Of a stretch of DNA of 24,118 nt, positions 1 to 7,329 are shown piece after piece. Both the position numbers and the translations under genes were made by a program. A model generated the notes under the pieces. The model made no database searches. It worked only from the letters and a program-made list of their open reading frames with translations, and was not told the DNA's origin. The stretch comes from an uncultured Lachnobacterium sp. (lineage in GTDB: Bacteria; Bacillota; Clostridia; Lachnospirales; Lachnospiraceae), in contig URSS01000038.1 of assembly GCA_900550545.1 (NCBI GenBank), positions 1-24,118 on the forward strand, read 5' to 3'. Position 1 is the stretch's first letter; each line of letters starts with the position of its first letter.

Positions 1-972
1 CATCGAAAAATAATCTATATAACTCATTACAGAATCTCTTGAGATTCCTATTTGCCTCCCTAATGCTAATATTTTGACGAGATCATACTGACATACATAT
101 TCCAACTCACCCACCATAGTCGACGAAGCCAACATATACTTCTGCATACAAAGCCTACTCAGATAATAAAGCAATGCCAAAAATGTGGCCAACTCATCTT
201 TGCTCCCAATAATCACTTTATTCGTATTATCATCTAAGCTTCTAAGTGAAGACGACGATATCTTATTTAAGTCTGACATTACACGTTTCTTACACAACTC
301 GAAATATTTAGTATCAATAACATTTGCCATTCTATTTAGTATATTATAAAAAATATAAATCTTCTGAGGATGTTTTATTAACTCTTTCACATTGATTTTA
401 TCATGCAAGTATTTCTCACATTCAACAAATATTTCTTTTTCTACCTCAAAATTCAAAGTATCATCTAAACCATAATAATATAATAATTCTTTATGATATT
501 TTTCTGAAATAACAGGAAAATAGAAACCATATGTATTATCATCTTCAGGTTTTATTATTACCTTTGAAGCGCAATCACGTATTTCTCTTATTTGCTCTCC
601 CCGCTTAAATTCGTCGTACAATTGTAATACATACTCAACAAATGAATATTCTTCACCTAAACTAGGAACATATCTTTTCTTTGAAAACGAAATCTTCCTA
701 TCGGATATGAGCACCCTATGTATGTACCAATATATAGCTTCTCGAAGAGGATTTACTAAAATGAGATATTCATTAGAATCACCCAATCCCGCAGCTAAAG
801 ATTCTTCAGATTTCATTTTATAGTTCATTTCTAACACGATAAGTGGAAAAAGAATCTCATAATAGAAATCATGATTAAATAACTGTAATTTTTCAGAAAA
901 TACTCTGTCGACATCATTTTGTATAGCATCTGCAATTTTCTTTCTTAATTCATACTCTTGCTGTCTCTCCAT
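1..972 (-). CDS. Hypothetical protein, C-terminus beyond the window edge
   Basis: An uninterrupted minus-strand frame runs from an ATG at 972 to the first base of the window, giving about 324 residues with no stop. The protein starts MERQQEYELRKKIADAIQND and is rich in Lys, Glu, Tyr and Ile, with long stretches likely to be helical. I see no signal peptide, membrane segment or catalytic motif. A GGTGAGG sequence lies 3 bases before the ATG and overlaps AAAAGGTG, so initiation here is reasonable. It lies 201 bp downstream of the PIN-like gene on the same strand and could be its partner, though the gap leaves room for a separate promoter. Codon use is AT-rich like its neighbour. I do not recognise the family. 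The frame is certain; the function is unknown. Confidence 0.75.
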   Translation of the reverse strand, partial: MERQQEYELRKKIADAIQNDVDRVFSEKLQLFNHDFYYEILFPLIVLEMNYKMKSEESLAAGLGDSNEYLILVNPLREAIYWYIHRVLISDRKISFSKKRYVPSLGEEYSFVEYVLQLYDEFKRGEQIREIRDCASKVIIKPEDDNTYGFYFPVISEKYHKELLYYYGLDDTLNFEVEKEIFVECEKYLHDKINVKELIKHPQKIYIFYNILNRMANVIDTKYFELCKKRVMSDLNKISSSSLRSLDDNTNKVIIGSKDELATFLALLYYLSRLCMQKYMLASSTMVGELEYVCQYDLVKILALGRQIGISRDSVMSYIDYFSM

Positions 973-1173
973 ATACCTCACCTTTTCTCATCAAATAATG
1001 TTCTTCTTAGCATGTTTTTCCATACGGAATTCCTTATAATCTATTAAATATGAATTGCATTCGTTTTTACAACTGGAATTTATTTCTCTCTTAGAACGAA
1101 TTTTTTGAAGTAAGAAAGCAATACTTTCCACATATGATTACAATGAACGAACCGATATAGTATCACAAAAGTT

Positions 1174-2814
1174 TTATGGCGTAGCTGTTTTCTTACATAA
1201 CACTGCCAAAGGTAAGGAAGGATCAGGTGCTTTCTTTTCACAATAGATGACATTGGTTTTGCATCCAAGATAACGATAAATTTCCATCGCCTGCGATGAC
1301 AATGCATAATCACAGGTAACAAAATAGTTGCATTTTGACGCATAACAGATATGATCAACATCATAAAACCCACTTCTAATGGTTCTGTAAAACTCACGAT
1401 CATACGTAGGATAAAAAGCTTTATATGTAAACTTTGTGCGCTTCTCAATTTTATTTCTGTGATAGCCTAATGCATTCATTAGTATAAAAAGAAGCCGAAC
1501 CGCTTCTCTAATCTCGGAAAAGGTTCTTTCCTTTTTACAATAATCATTAAAGTACTCAACTGGAAAACGAGAACCACAAATCTCGTAAAATACCCTATTA
1601 ATGCTTTCGTTATCAATCATCTCATTCTTCGGATCAAATAACTGTGTAGATGTTAACAAAGAAATTTCCTTTCTGTGTGTTTCCACCTCTTTTTCGTCCC
1701 ATCTGAGTAATCCACACGTTTTTTCCTCTAGAGCCTCAAATGTAGCGCATTCTGACTCTTCAGCATACTGATTCAAAACCTGAAGTTTTTTCGCACGGTC
1801 AAAGCACACTTCTACAGGTTCTGTGAGAATTTTGAGACATCCGTCCCGAACCGGAAGGACTTCGCAGTTGCTACAAATTTTTGAAATATTATCTCGCCGT
1901 TTGCCCTCAAATATAGAATTGTCCATCCTACATACTTCCTCCATATGAGTAGGACTATACACAAATTGAATTTCATCCATTTCGGCATAATTATCCAGTT
2001 GTGTGTGGAAAACTTCATTACTCTCATATAATTGGTAAACGCCAAAATCCATATACACAAGCGTTTTCTTTTCCAATACACATAACGGAATGTTCTTCGT
2101 CTGAAAGTCTCTACAAGTTGTTTTTATTTCAGTGTTCAGAATGTTGTCGATAGATCGTACTCTGTTCCATTCGTTCAGACTAATTTGAAGTTCCTTACGA
2201 TCTTTTTTTCCCAGATATTTCCTTAACAACTGAACACTTTTTATCAATTCCAACCAGTCCACTCCGCTCGGACACTCATCCCACTGTTCACAAGAACCAA
2301 CCGCTTCTAAATAATAATCTGCGATTACTGCTTCTAGCTCTAATTTTTGTGTTTTCTCCATATCATCACTATGCATATTTTTAGCAATCATTTCTAAGTC
2401 ACTAAAAATAGTATAAGGTAAAACAGCACAAATATCACATCTTAGATTAATCTGATTAAGTCCCTTTTCTGTCATCAAAATGCTCGCATAAATATTATAT
2501 ATATCTCGATAATAAACAAAACATTCTGGTGTTGAGCATTTCCGGTCTGCGTATTTTGGTACATCATTTTCCGGATTAGGACATTCATGAAGCTCATGTA
2601 TCTTGTCCAACAGGTGCAGCAAGGCATAATAATATTTCATCAGTATTAAATCAGCACGTCGATCCTTTACGTTTTTCAACTGATTTTTTTCTCTTTCTCG
2701 TTGATACAAGTACATTCCCGCATAATTCGGCAAATCTTTACAGACTTTGCAAACCCAATTAATATCATTATCCGTACCTTCACAGGCAATATGACTATTA
2801 AAATTTTCGCTCAT
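1174..2814 (-). CDS. Cys-rich protein with PIN-nuclease-like acidic motifs
   Basis: This encodes 546 residues from the ATG at 2814, which has AAGGAG nine bases upstream; in-frame start codons further upstream lack such a site. The motif CxxCxxLP occurs three times (about residues 22-29, 126-133 and 314-321). ECP motifs follow the first two (HECPN, WDECPSG), suggesting a duplicated N-terminal zinc-binding unit. The second half has acidic residues in PIN-like surroundings: VYMDFGVYQL (D256), SPTHMEEV (E292), DVDHICYAS (D487) and YFVTCDYAL (D502). PIN domains are metal-dependent RNases that use three or four such acids after short strands. The nearly 200-residue gap between E292 and D487 is long for PIN and would be an insertion. 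Neighbours on the same strand are unrecognised genes. A nuclease role in defence or as a toxin is inference. Confidence 0.55.
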   Translation of the reverse strand: MSENFNSHIACEGTDNDINWVCKVCKDLPNYAGMYLYQREREKNQLKNVKDRRADLILMKYYYALLHLLDKIHELHECPNPENDVPKYADRKCSTPECFVYYRDIYNIYASILMTEKGLNQINLRCDICAVLPYTIFSDLEMIAKNMHSDDMEKTQKLELEAVIADYYLEAVGSCEQWDECPSGVDWLELIKSVQLLRKYLGKKDRKELQISLNEWNRVRSIDNILNTEIKTTCRDFQTKNIPLCVLEKKTLVYMDFGVYQLYESNEVFHTQLDNYAEMDEIQFVYSPTHMEEVCRMDNSIFEGKRRDNISKICSNCEVLPVRDGCLKILTEPVEVCFDRAKKLQVLNQYAEESECATFEALEEKTCGLLRWDEKEVETHRKEISLLTSTQLFDPKNEMIDNESINRVFYEICGSRFPVEYFNDYCKKERTFSEIREAVRLLFILMNALGYHRNKIEKRTKFTYKAFYPTYDREFYRTIRSGFYDVDHICYASKCNYFVTCDYALSSQAMEIYRYLGCKTNVIYCEKKAPDPSLPLAVLCKKTATP

Positions 2815-2883
2815 ATTACACACTCCTTTGCACAATAAAACATTTTCATCTATTTTTAACTTACAAATACCAAGTTGCAAATC

Positions 2884-3018
2884 TCATTTTGCATTTCTAT
2901 ATGAAGTTACAATATGACTTGGTGCAAATAATACTGATGCAATAATCAATAACACTGACCTACTCATAATCCCACTAAGCAGGAATAAAATTGAAAGAAT
3001 AATTGCACAGTAAATCAT
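2884..3018 (-). CDS. Small hydrophobic membrane peptide (44 aa)
   Basis: This short minus-strand frame starts at the ATG at 3018 and stops at 2884. A strong GAGGAGGG site lies ten bases before the start, inside and just after the end of the preceding gene, which suggests translational coupling. The peptide reads MIYCAIILSILFLLSGIMSR and then a second hydrophobic run (SVLLIIASVLFA), so two short membrane helices are likely, ending in a polar tail. It sits between a hypothetical gene and the PIN-like gene on the same strand. I do not recognise the family. Small two-helix peptides next to nuclease genes can be toxins or membrane anchors, but nothing in the sequence decides this. Confidence 0.5.
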   Translation of the reverse strand: MIYCAIILSILFLLSGIMSRSVLLIIASVLFAPSHIVTSYRNAK

Positions 3019-3034
3019 TCCATCATAGCCCTCC

Positions 3035-3709
3035 TCAAATACCGATTTGACGTACTTTTCCTAAGCCCCAAAAACAAGTGCAAAATTCCGTACATATCTT
3101 GTCATCTTCAAATCTCACATTATCAAGCAACAATGCCTGAAACAAAACATCTCCCACATTCTCCATCCTTACCATTCCATACTCTTTTTCTGTAAGCCCT
3201 TCAACCTGCATATCCTGCAAAGCAGCTTCTTTTCTTGCCACCAGACAATGCGTATATAATGCCATGATATACTTTTCGGACATAAGGAAGGCGTATGTTT
3301 CATTCCCTTGATATGTATATCGGCACTTTTCCAGATTTTCTTGCGGTATATCGAAATAACATCTGACCGTTTCCAGATATACATCTCCATTATACTGTGG
3401 TTTCAGCTTCTTTGCATACCTTCTGATTGTTGCAAATATATTATTTCTTTCCATGGCTGTCTTTGTTCGCTTAAATACAGGCTTTTTCCCACGCAAGTCC
3501 ATATAAACATTATTTAAGATAGTCTTTCCGGCATACTGCTTGAAATCACCTATCCTTAGCAAATAGGATAGCACCTCCAGCAATTTCTCCTTTGATGTTA
3601 TCTCCTGATACGAATAATCTCCAAATTCAATATGATCCAGTTTCAAAGGGCAGCTCCCCTTCGCTATCTCACGCTCCATTACCCTGTTAATATCTCTCAT
3701 TAATTCCAT
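3035..3709 (-). CDS. Hypothetical protein (224 aa)
   Basis: This is a soluble-looking protein of 224 residues with no signal peptide or membrane segment. It begins MELMRDINRVMEREIAKG and contains a basic central segment (RGKKPVFKRTKTAMERNN, then RRYAKKLK) and a Cys-containing C-terminus (KICTEFCTCFWGLG). The ribosome binding site before the first ATG is poor: the nearest purine-rich stretch, GAAGGAGAGAG, is about 20 bases away. A later Met could therefore be the true start. The stop overlaps the ribosome binding site of the small membrane peptide, so the two are probably co-transcribed. A TATATATCTC tandem duplication lies just upstream at about 3711-3733. I do not recognise the family. Confidence 0.6.
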   Translation of the reverse strand: MELMRDINRVMEREIAKGSCPLKLDHIEFGDYSYQEITSKEKLLEVLSYLLRIGDFKQYAGKTILNNVYMDLRGKKPVFKRTKTAMERNNIFATIRRYAKKLKPQYNGDVYLETVRCYFDIPQENLEKCRYTYQGNETYAFLMSEKYIMALYTHCLVARKEAALQDMQVEGLTEKEYGMVRMENVGDVLFQALLLDNVRFEDDKICTEFCTCFWGLGKVRQIGI

Positions 3710-3824
3710 CTATATATCTCTATATATCTCTCTCCTTCTCGCTTCTGGACATCGTGTCCAAAAGCACAAAAAGCAGCTACAAGTATTTCACTCATTACTG
3801 CCCTAACGCTGTTACCTGATTATT

Positions 3825-4163
3825 CTATTCCTGCCGTTTTGCAAATCCGGCTTTTCTATTCATAAGTTCCCCTTGTTTCTCCTTTGGCAGACACCGGAAT
3901 ATCTCATTATATCCCATTCCTGCCATCGGCGTTCCTTTTGCCAGAAGAAAAAGCTGCGTGTCAAGCCATTCCTCCCACAAGTTTTCAAACATGCTCCGGC
4001 TATCCGTAAATGTAATTGCATCTTCAAAACCTTGCGGTGGTCTATAATACTGTAACTTGACAAAACCGTATCTTCCAGCATCCACAACAAGTATATTTTC
4101 AATCTCATACAGCTCTGCAAAAGCATCTGCAACTTTTCTGCATGTATTGCAGTCAAATATCAT
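3825..4163 (-). CDS. Hypothetical protein (about 112 aa)
   Basis: The protein begins MIFDCNTCRKVADAFAELYE and ends RKAGFAKRQE. I chose the ATG at 4163; a TTG two codons earlier (4169) is the alternative, and neither has a clear Shine-Dalgarno sequence. The mixed alpha/beta pattern (ILVVDAGRYGFVKLQYY, then ITFTDSRSMFENLWEEWL) looks like a small single-domain protein without membrane segments. The DCNTC sequence near the N-terminus could bind a metal or form a disulfide. Three direct repeats of AACCGACA lie immediately upstream at 4169-4199 and may regulate it. It lies 115 bp upstream of the next gene on the same strand. I do not recognise the family. Confidence 0.55.
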   Translation of the reverse strand: MIFDCNTCRKVADAFAELYEIENILVVDAGRYGFVKLQYYRPPQGFEDAITFTDSRSMFENLWEEWLDTQLFLLAKGTPMAGMGYNEIFRCLPKEKQGELMNRKAGFAKRQE

Positions 4164-4168
4164 AAACA

Positions 4169-4199
4169 AACCGACACTTAACCGACATTCAAACCGACA
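4169..4199. repeat. Three AACCGACA direct repeats, phased by one helical turn
   Basis: AACCGACA occurs exactly at 4169-4176, 4180-4187 and 4192-4199. The centre-to-centre distances are 11 and 12 bp, so all copies lie on nearly the same face of the helix. They sit immediately upstream of the start of the 112-residue gene on the minus strand. Such an arrangement is typical of operator or iteron sites. The regulator is not evident. Confidence 0.6.
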
Positions 4200-4213
4200 T
4201 TTTTATGTAAGTG

Positions 4214-4238
4214 AAAAGAAGTCCCCGAAGGAACTTCT
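4214..4238 (-). terminator. Intrinsic terminator with a TTCG tetraloop
   Basis: On the minus strand, AGAAGTTCC pairs with GGGACTTCT (nine pairs, one a G-T wobble) across a TTCG tetraloop, followed by TTTT. It lies about 185 bp beyond the stop of the serine hydrolase gene and would end that transcript before the AACCGACA repeats. I see no gene in 4239-4422. Confidence 0.75.
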
Positions 4239-4422
4239 TTCGCCACAAATCATATTCTTTTTTTATCGAGGGAAGTCTGGTTGATGATCCTACTGTTTTA
4301 CAAAATAGGAGTACAATGGGGGACAAATCCCATCCACATTCCCTAAAAGCCTTGATTTTAAGCCTTTTCAGCCAAAAGTACGATTTCTGGGCAAATGATA
4401 GCATATTGTTGCAAGTCTATTC

Positions 4423-5340
4423 TTACAATTCCATCAGAAAATGTTCATGCAGCGCACGTTTCACCTGATCGAAATTACCTCGCTCCGGACATTGGATGGA
4501 AACAACCAATCCCTTCTCTGGGAGAATCGTTGTAATCTGTCCGAATGCGCCATCAGCACGATAGGATCCTGGATATGGACTGATCCAGAACTGATAGCCA
4601 TATCCTACATGCCAGAGATCTGCAGATGGCTCGAAGGTAAATTTCGGGGTGGACACCTCCTGCACCCAGTCCCTGCTGACAATCTGCTCGCCCTTCCAGT
4701 TACCCTCAGCCAGATAGAGCTGTCCCAGTTTCATCATCTCGGTACAAGTCAGATACATACCTCCGCCGCCATTCGGATGTCCCTGTGGATCATGCTCCCA
4801 GAGCGGCCATCCCATATCAAGGGGCTGGAATACCTTCTCATACAGATACTCTCCCATCCGCTTGCCAACGGCCCGTTCTACCATATGAGCAGCCAGAATA
4901 CTGTCGGCAGAGGAATAGCAGAATGCACTGCCTGGCTCCACAGGAACCGGCTGTGCCATCATATATTTCTCATAATCCGGTGCGCCGACGCCCGGACGTC
5001 TGTCCGCATTCATCAGAAGTGCCTTACCAAAGCCACTGGACATGCAGAGCAGATGTTTCAACTGAATCTTCTCCAGATTTGGATCCGGATTTGAAGGAAG
5101 TTTATCTTTAAACACTTCCGCCACATGATCTTCCAGGCTTAGTTTTCCCTCTTCCATTGCGAGTCCAACTGCTGTTACCGTAAAACTCTTGGTATGTGAA
5201 TAAATATTTCTCGGTGCATTTGCTGCGTAGTGCATCTCACAGAGTACCTTGTTCTCATCTCCGACACTGATAGCTTCCAGCGGCAGATTGTGGCTGCTGG
5301 CATAACGATGAAATTCCAAAAACTTCTCTTCCAGTAACAT
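4423..5340 (-). CDS. Serine hydrolase, beta-lactamase (class C/DD-peptidase) family
   Basis: This protein of 305 residues belongs to the penicillin-binding/beta-lactamase-like serine hydrolases (Pfam Beta-lactamase family). The nucleophile motif SxxK is S48-H-T-K51, followed by the usual helix (SFTVTAVGLAMEEGKLSLED). The second motif is Y142-S-S, and the third lies in ADGAFGQ (about 262-268), the common substitute for KTG in the esterase-type members. LLCMSSGFG (about 97-105) is the family hallmark after the SxxK helix. There is no signal peptide, so it is probably cytoplasmic and more likely an esterase or peptidase than a true beta-lactamase. An AGAGG site precedes the ATG. It lies 106 bp downstream of the GH172 gene on the same strand, so both may handle the same carbohydrate-derived substrate. 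The substrate is unknown. Confidence 0.88.
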   Translation of the reverse strand: MLLEEKFLEFHRYASSHNLPLEAISVGDENKVLCEMHYAANAPRNIYSHTKSFTVTAVGLAMEEGKLSLEDHVAEVFKDKLPSNPDPNLEKIQLKHLLCMSSGFGKALLMNADRRPGVGAPDYEKYMMAQPVPVEPGSAFCYSSADSILAAHMVERAVGKRMGEYLYEKVFQPLDMGWPLWEHDPQGHPNGGGGMYLTCTEMMKLGQLYLAEGNWKGEQIVSRDWVQEVSTPKFTFEPSADLWHVGYGYQFWISPYPGSYRADGAFGQITTILPEKGLVVSIQCPERGNFDQVKRALHEHFLMEL

Positions 5341-5446
5341 AATACCTCTATCCTTTCCGGCAAATCTCTGATGTCAGTCCGATATAACCGATGCGACGTG
5401 TCGCAAGGTTAAAACCAATCTATCTGACATCTCCAATCTGGTTCTA

Positions 5447-6475
5447 TTATCTCATACACATCTCTGCATCTGTCGGCAGTGGCATCAGCGGTGCGGACGG
5501 CAGGGTCTGATACCAATAAGCAACACTGGTGTAATCATCGTAACGCGGTCCGGTCCAGCCCATGTTGTCGAGTGTCATACGAAACTTATTCTCAAAACGG
5601 ATCGGGTCTGCAATATGGAAATGATACAGCAGGAATCTCTGCTGTCCGTTATAGAATTCCCGGTTGTCTCCATAGATTGCATACATGCCGGTATATAAGC
5701 CGCTGAAGGTCTGATAGCTCTTGATGATGATGTCATTTCCAAATCCATAGGAACCGCCGAAGTAGTCTTCAGTTCCGGTATAGTGGATAGACGGATACGG
5801 ATCATCGTCCAGATACATGCGGGCTTCGCCTTCTACCCAACAGGTATTGTTGCCATTCATACCAGTTGCCAGAGTCACACCAACAAATTGTCCCCTGCCT
5901 TCGATTCCGTCAACGATTGTGTAGGTACGACCCTTCTGAACCGGGTGCTCTTGGCGATAGGTGGCATGGAAATAACCAGCCTCCGCCGGAATCTCCTGAT
6001 AAGCTCCGGTGATAATATAATAGAGATTTTCATCCTTGTCACCACGGTTTTCCATCGTGATCCGAGCTCTCTTATGGAACGGCATCTCAAAATAGCTGTT
6101 ATAGCCGCGACCAGGAGCTACCAGCATCATGGCAGAATTCAACACCGGATATTTGCCATCCCGGTCCACGAAATTTTCATCATAGGCACATCCGAAGAAT
6201 GCAGAGAGCGGAGCTTCCACAGACGGATATTCCTGATCATCCCAATACATACGGATGATAAAATGGTGCCCGACATATCCGGTAAACCACATATGCTGGA
6301 TCACACCCGGTCCTGCAGCATCTACCAGAGTTACGGTTTCCCCTGCAGGAATCGTCACGGTCGGACGAAGCTTGGTGCAGTCACCGCCCTGGGAACCACC
6401 TGCGCGTACACCGGTTGGATTCTCTGCGGAAAATGCAAACGTTTTGGAGTTCTGGATCATACAATAGTTGTTCAT
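5447..6475 (-). CDS. GH172 (DUF2961) family glycoside hydrolase
   Basis: This encodes 342 residues from the ATG at 6475, preceded by AGAGGAG at six bases; a start seven codons earlier lacks such a site. The DUF2961/GH172 fold is recognised from the N-terminal AGGSQGGDCTKLRPTVTIPAG, the strand-rich middle (GVIQHMWFTGYVG) and the signature YTGTEDYFGGSYGFG, whose Glu (about E236) is in the region holding catalytic carboxylates in the family. Known GH172 enzymes act on fructofuranosides or arabinofuranosides such as difructose anhydride I and arabinogalactan-type glycans. The length fits a single-domain member. There is no signal peptide, so it is probably cytoplasmic and acts on imported oligosaccharides. 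It is followed by a serine hydrolase gene. Two tandem copies of an 11-bp sequence lie about 70-90 bp upstream. Confidence 0.88.
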   Translation of the reverse strand: MNNYCMIQNSKTFAFSAENPTGVRAGGSQGGDCTKLRPTVTIPAGETVTLVDAAGPGVIQHMWFTGYVGHHFIIRMYWDDQEYPSVEAPLSAFFGCAYDENFVDRDGKYPVLNSAMMLVAPGRGYNSYFEMPFHKRARITMENRGDKDENLYYIITGAYQEIPAEAGYFHATYRQEHPVQKGRTYTIVDGIEGRGQFVGVTLATGMNGNNTCWVEGEARMYLDDDPYPSIHYTGTEDYFGGSYGFGNDIIIKSYQTFSGLYTGMYAIYGDNREFYNGQQRFLLYHFHIADPIRFENKFRMTLDNMGWTGPRYDDYTSVAYWYQTLPSAPLMPLPTDAEMCMR

Positions 6476-6543
6476 ATTCTTCTCCTCTCTGATCAAACCT
6501 GGATCATCTGAAATTATTGCTTACTACGCTATCGCATTTCTCT

Positions 6544-6565
6544 ATTCACTATAAATTCACTATAA
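6544..6565. repeat. Two tandem copies of ATTCACTATAA upstream of GH172
   Basis: ATTCACTATAA is repeated exactly at 6544-6554 and 6555-6565. It lies between the aroE remnant and the GH172 gene, 70-90 bp before the GH172 start. On the minus strand it reads TTATAGTGAAT twice, each containing a TATAGT hexamer resembling a -10 element. It could be a duplicated promoter element or an operator. Confidence 0.45.
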
Positions 6566-6599
6566 CATTTATCTCCCATGAAGTGACGGAATTACAGAA

Positions 6600-6837
6600 T
6601 CATTCCGTCTGCGCCTTCTCATTTTCTTCCCGGATAATCTCCTTTAATTCTTTTCGCATCACATCCAGTGGAGTCTTCTGTCCGGTCCATAATTCGATCT
6701 GAGCAGCCCTCTGGAACTGGACATACCAAGACCATTCAGGATTTTGCAGCCCTTCTTCTCAGCATTTTTCAGGAATGCGGTCTTGGACGGGTTGTAGCAG
6801 GCATCAAAATAAAACTGTCCTGGCCTGATTAGTTCAA
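6600..6837 (-). pseudogene. aroE: Shikimate dehydrogenase (aroE) C-terminal remnant, frameshifted
   Basis: The minus strand encodes RPGQFYFDACYNPSKTAFLK and then EKKGCKILNGLGM, matching the NADP-domain end of shikimate dehydrogenase (usual patterns D-x-x-YNP-x-x-T and NGLGM). After NGLGM the frame is lost at about 6718-6728. It continues in another frame as VQFQRAAQIELWTGQKTPLD and VMRKELKEIIREE to a TGA at 6600. That is the usual AroE C-terminus (Q-A-x-x-F-E-x-W-TG-x-x-P). No N-terminal two-thirds (shikimate-binding SKSLSP or LGAGGA motifs) is visible upstream, so this is a truncated and frameshifted relic. AroE catalyses NADPH-dependent reduction of 3-dehydroshikimate. The identity is well supported by motifs. 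The gene cannot be functional as read here. Confidence 0.8.
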
Positions 6838-7259
6838 ATCTTTGTATATGGGTTTTTGTATTGCCCGTGGTTTTGTGTTCTGTCAGCGTATTGAAGATTT
6901 TTCGTCTTTCTTAAGTGACTCCCTTGTGATCTTTTTCATATCAAGGAATGGCAGCCCGGATGATGCGTCTGCTCGACAATCTCCTTTATTCAAGCGCTTA
7001 AACTGATTCTACCATAAATCTATGAACAAAGTTTATCTGTAAAGAAAATTGATACAGAGTTTTTCAAAATCGGTCCATCTGCTCCTGGGTAGCCACCTGC
7101 CTACAACTTGTATTGCTATTTCCTATCGTTCCGAACAATGCAACCATTGTCCGGCAGCTGTTTCAGGTACCAACAATTCTGCAGTAGTATACCCAAGAGG
7201 AGAAATATGATTGGGTATGGCGGCGACAAAAGCTGGGTAAATACCCCCAAAAAGAAAAG
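6838..7259. other. Gene-free stretch with degraded coding fragments
   Basis: No intact gene is visible. A minus-strand frame at about 7117-7249 reads AFVAAIPNHISPLGYTTAEL then LVPETAAGQWLHCSER before a stop. It looks like protein but I cannot assign it. A plus-strand fragment (MAARMMRLLDNLLYSSA, about 6947-7000) is equally unassigned. The stretch looks like decayed DNA between the aroE remnant and the zinc-ribbon gene. Confidence 0.4.
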
Positions 7260-7289
7260 AAAGCACCCACCATCATAGTGCTTTTTTTA
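7260..7289 (-). terminator. Intrinsic terminator after the zinc-ribbon gene
   Basis: AAAGCAC and GTGCTTT form a seven-pair stem around an 11-base loop, with T-rich flanks on both sides (CTTTTCTTTTT on the minus strand, TTTTTTT on the plus strand). It lies 40 bp beyond the stop of the minus-strand zinc-ribbon gene and could work in both directions. Confidence 0.7.
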
Positions 7290-7329
7290 TCTTAGCTTAT
7301 CATGAAATCAAGTCTTTCAATTCTGTTCT

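Noticed and set aside
3746..3760. TGGACA-TCG-TGTCCA as a terminator
   Set aside because: The stem is only six pairs and no T-run follows on either strand. It could be a protein site, but nothing supports this.
3774..4423. Plus-strand frames between 3.8 and 4.5 kb as genes
   Set aside because: They mirror the minus-strand genes or cross the terminator hairpin, show no ribosome binding sites and have unlikely composition.
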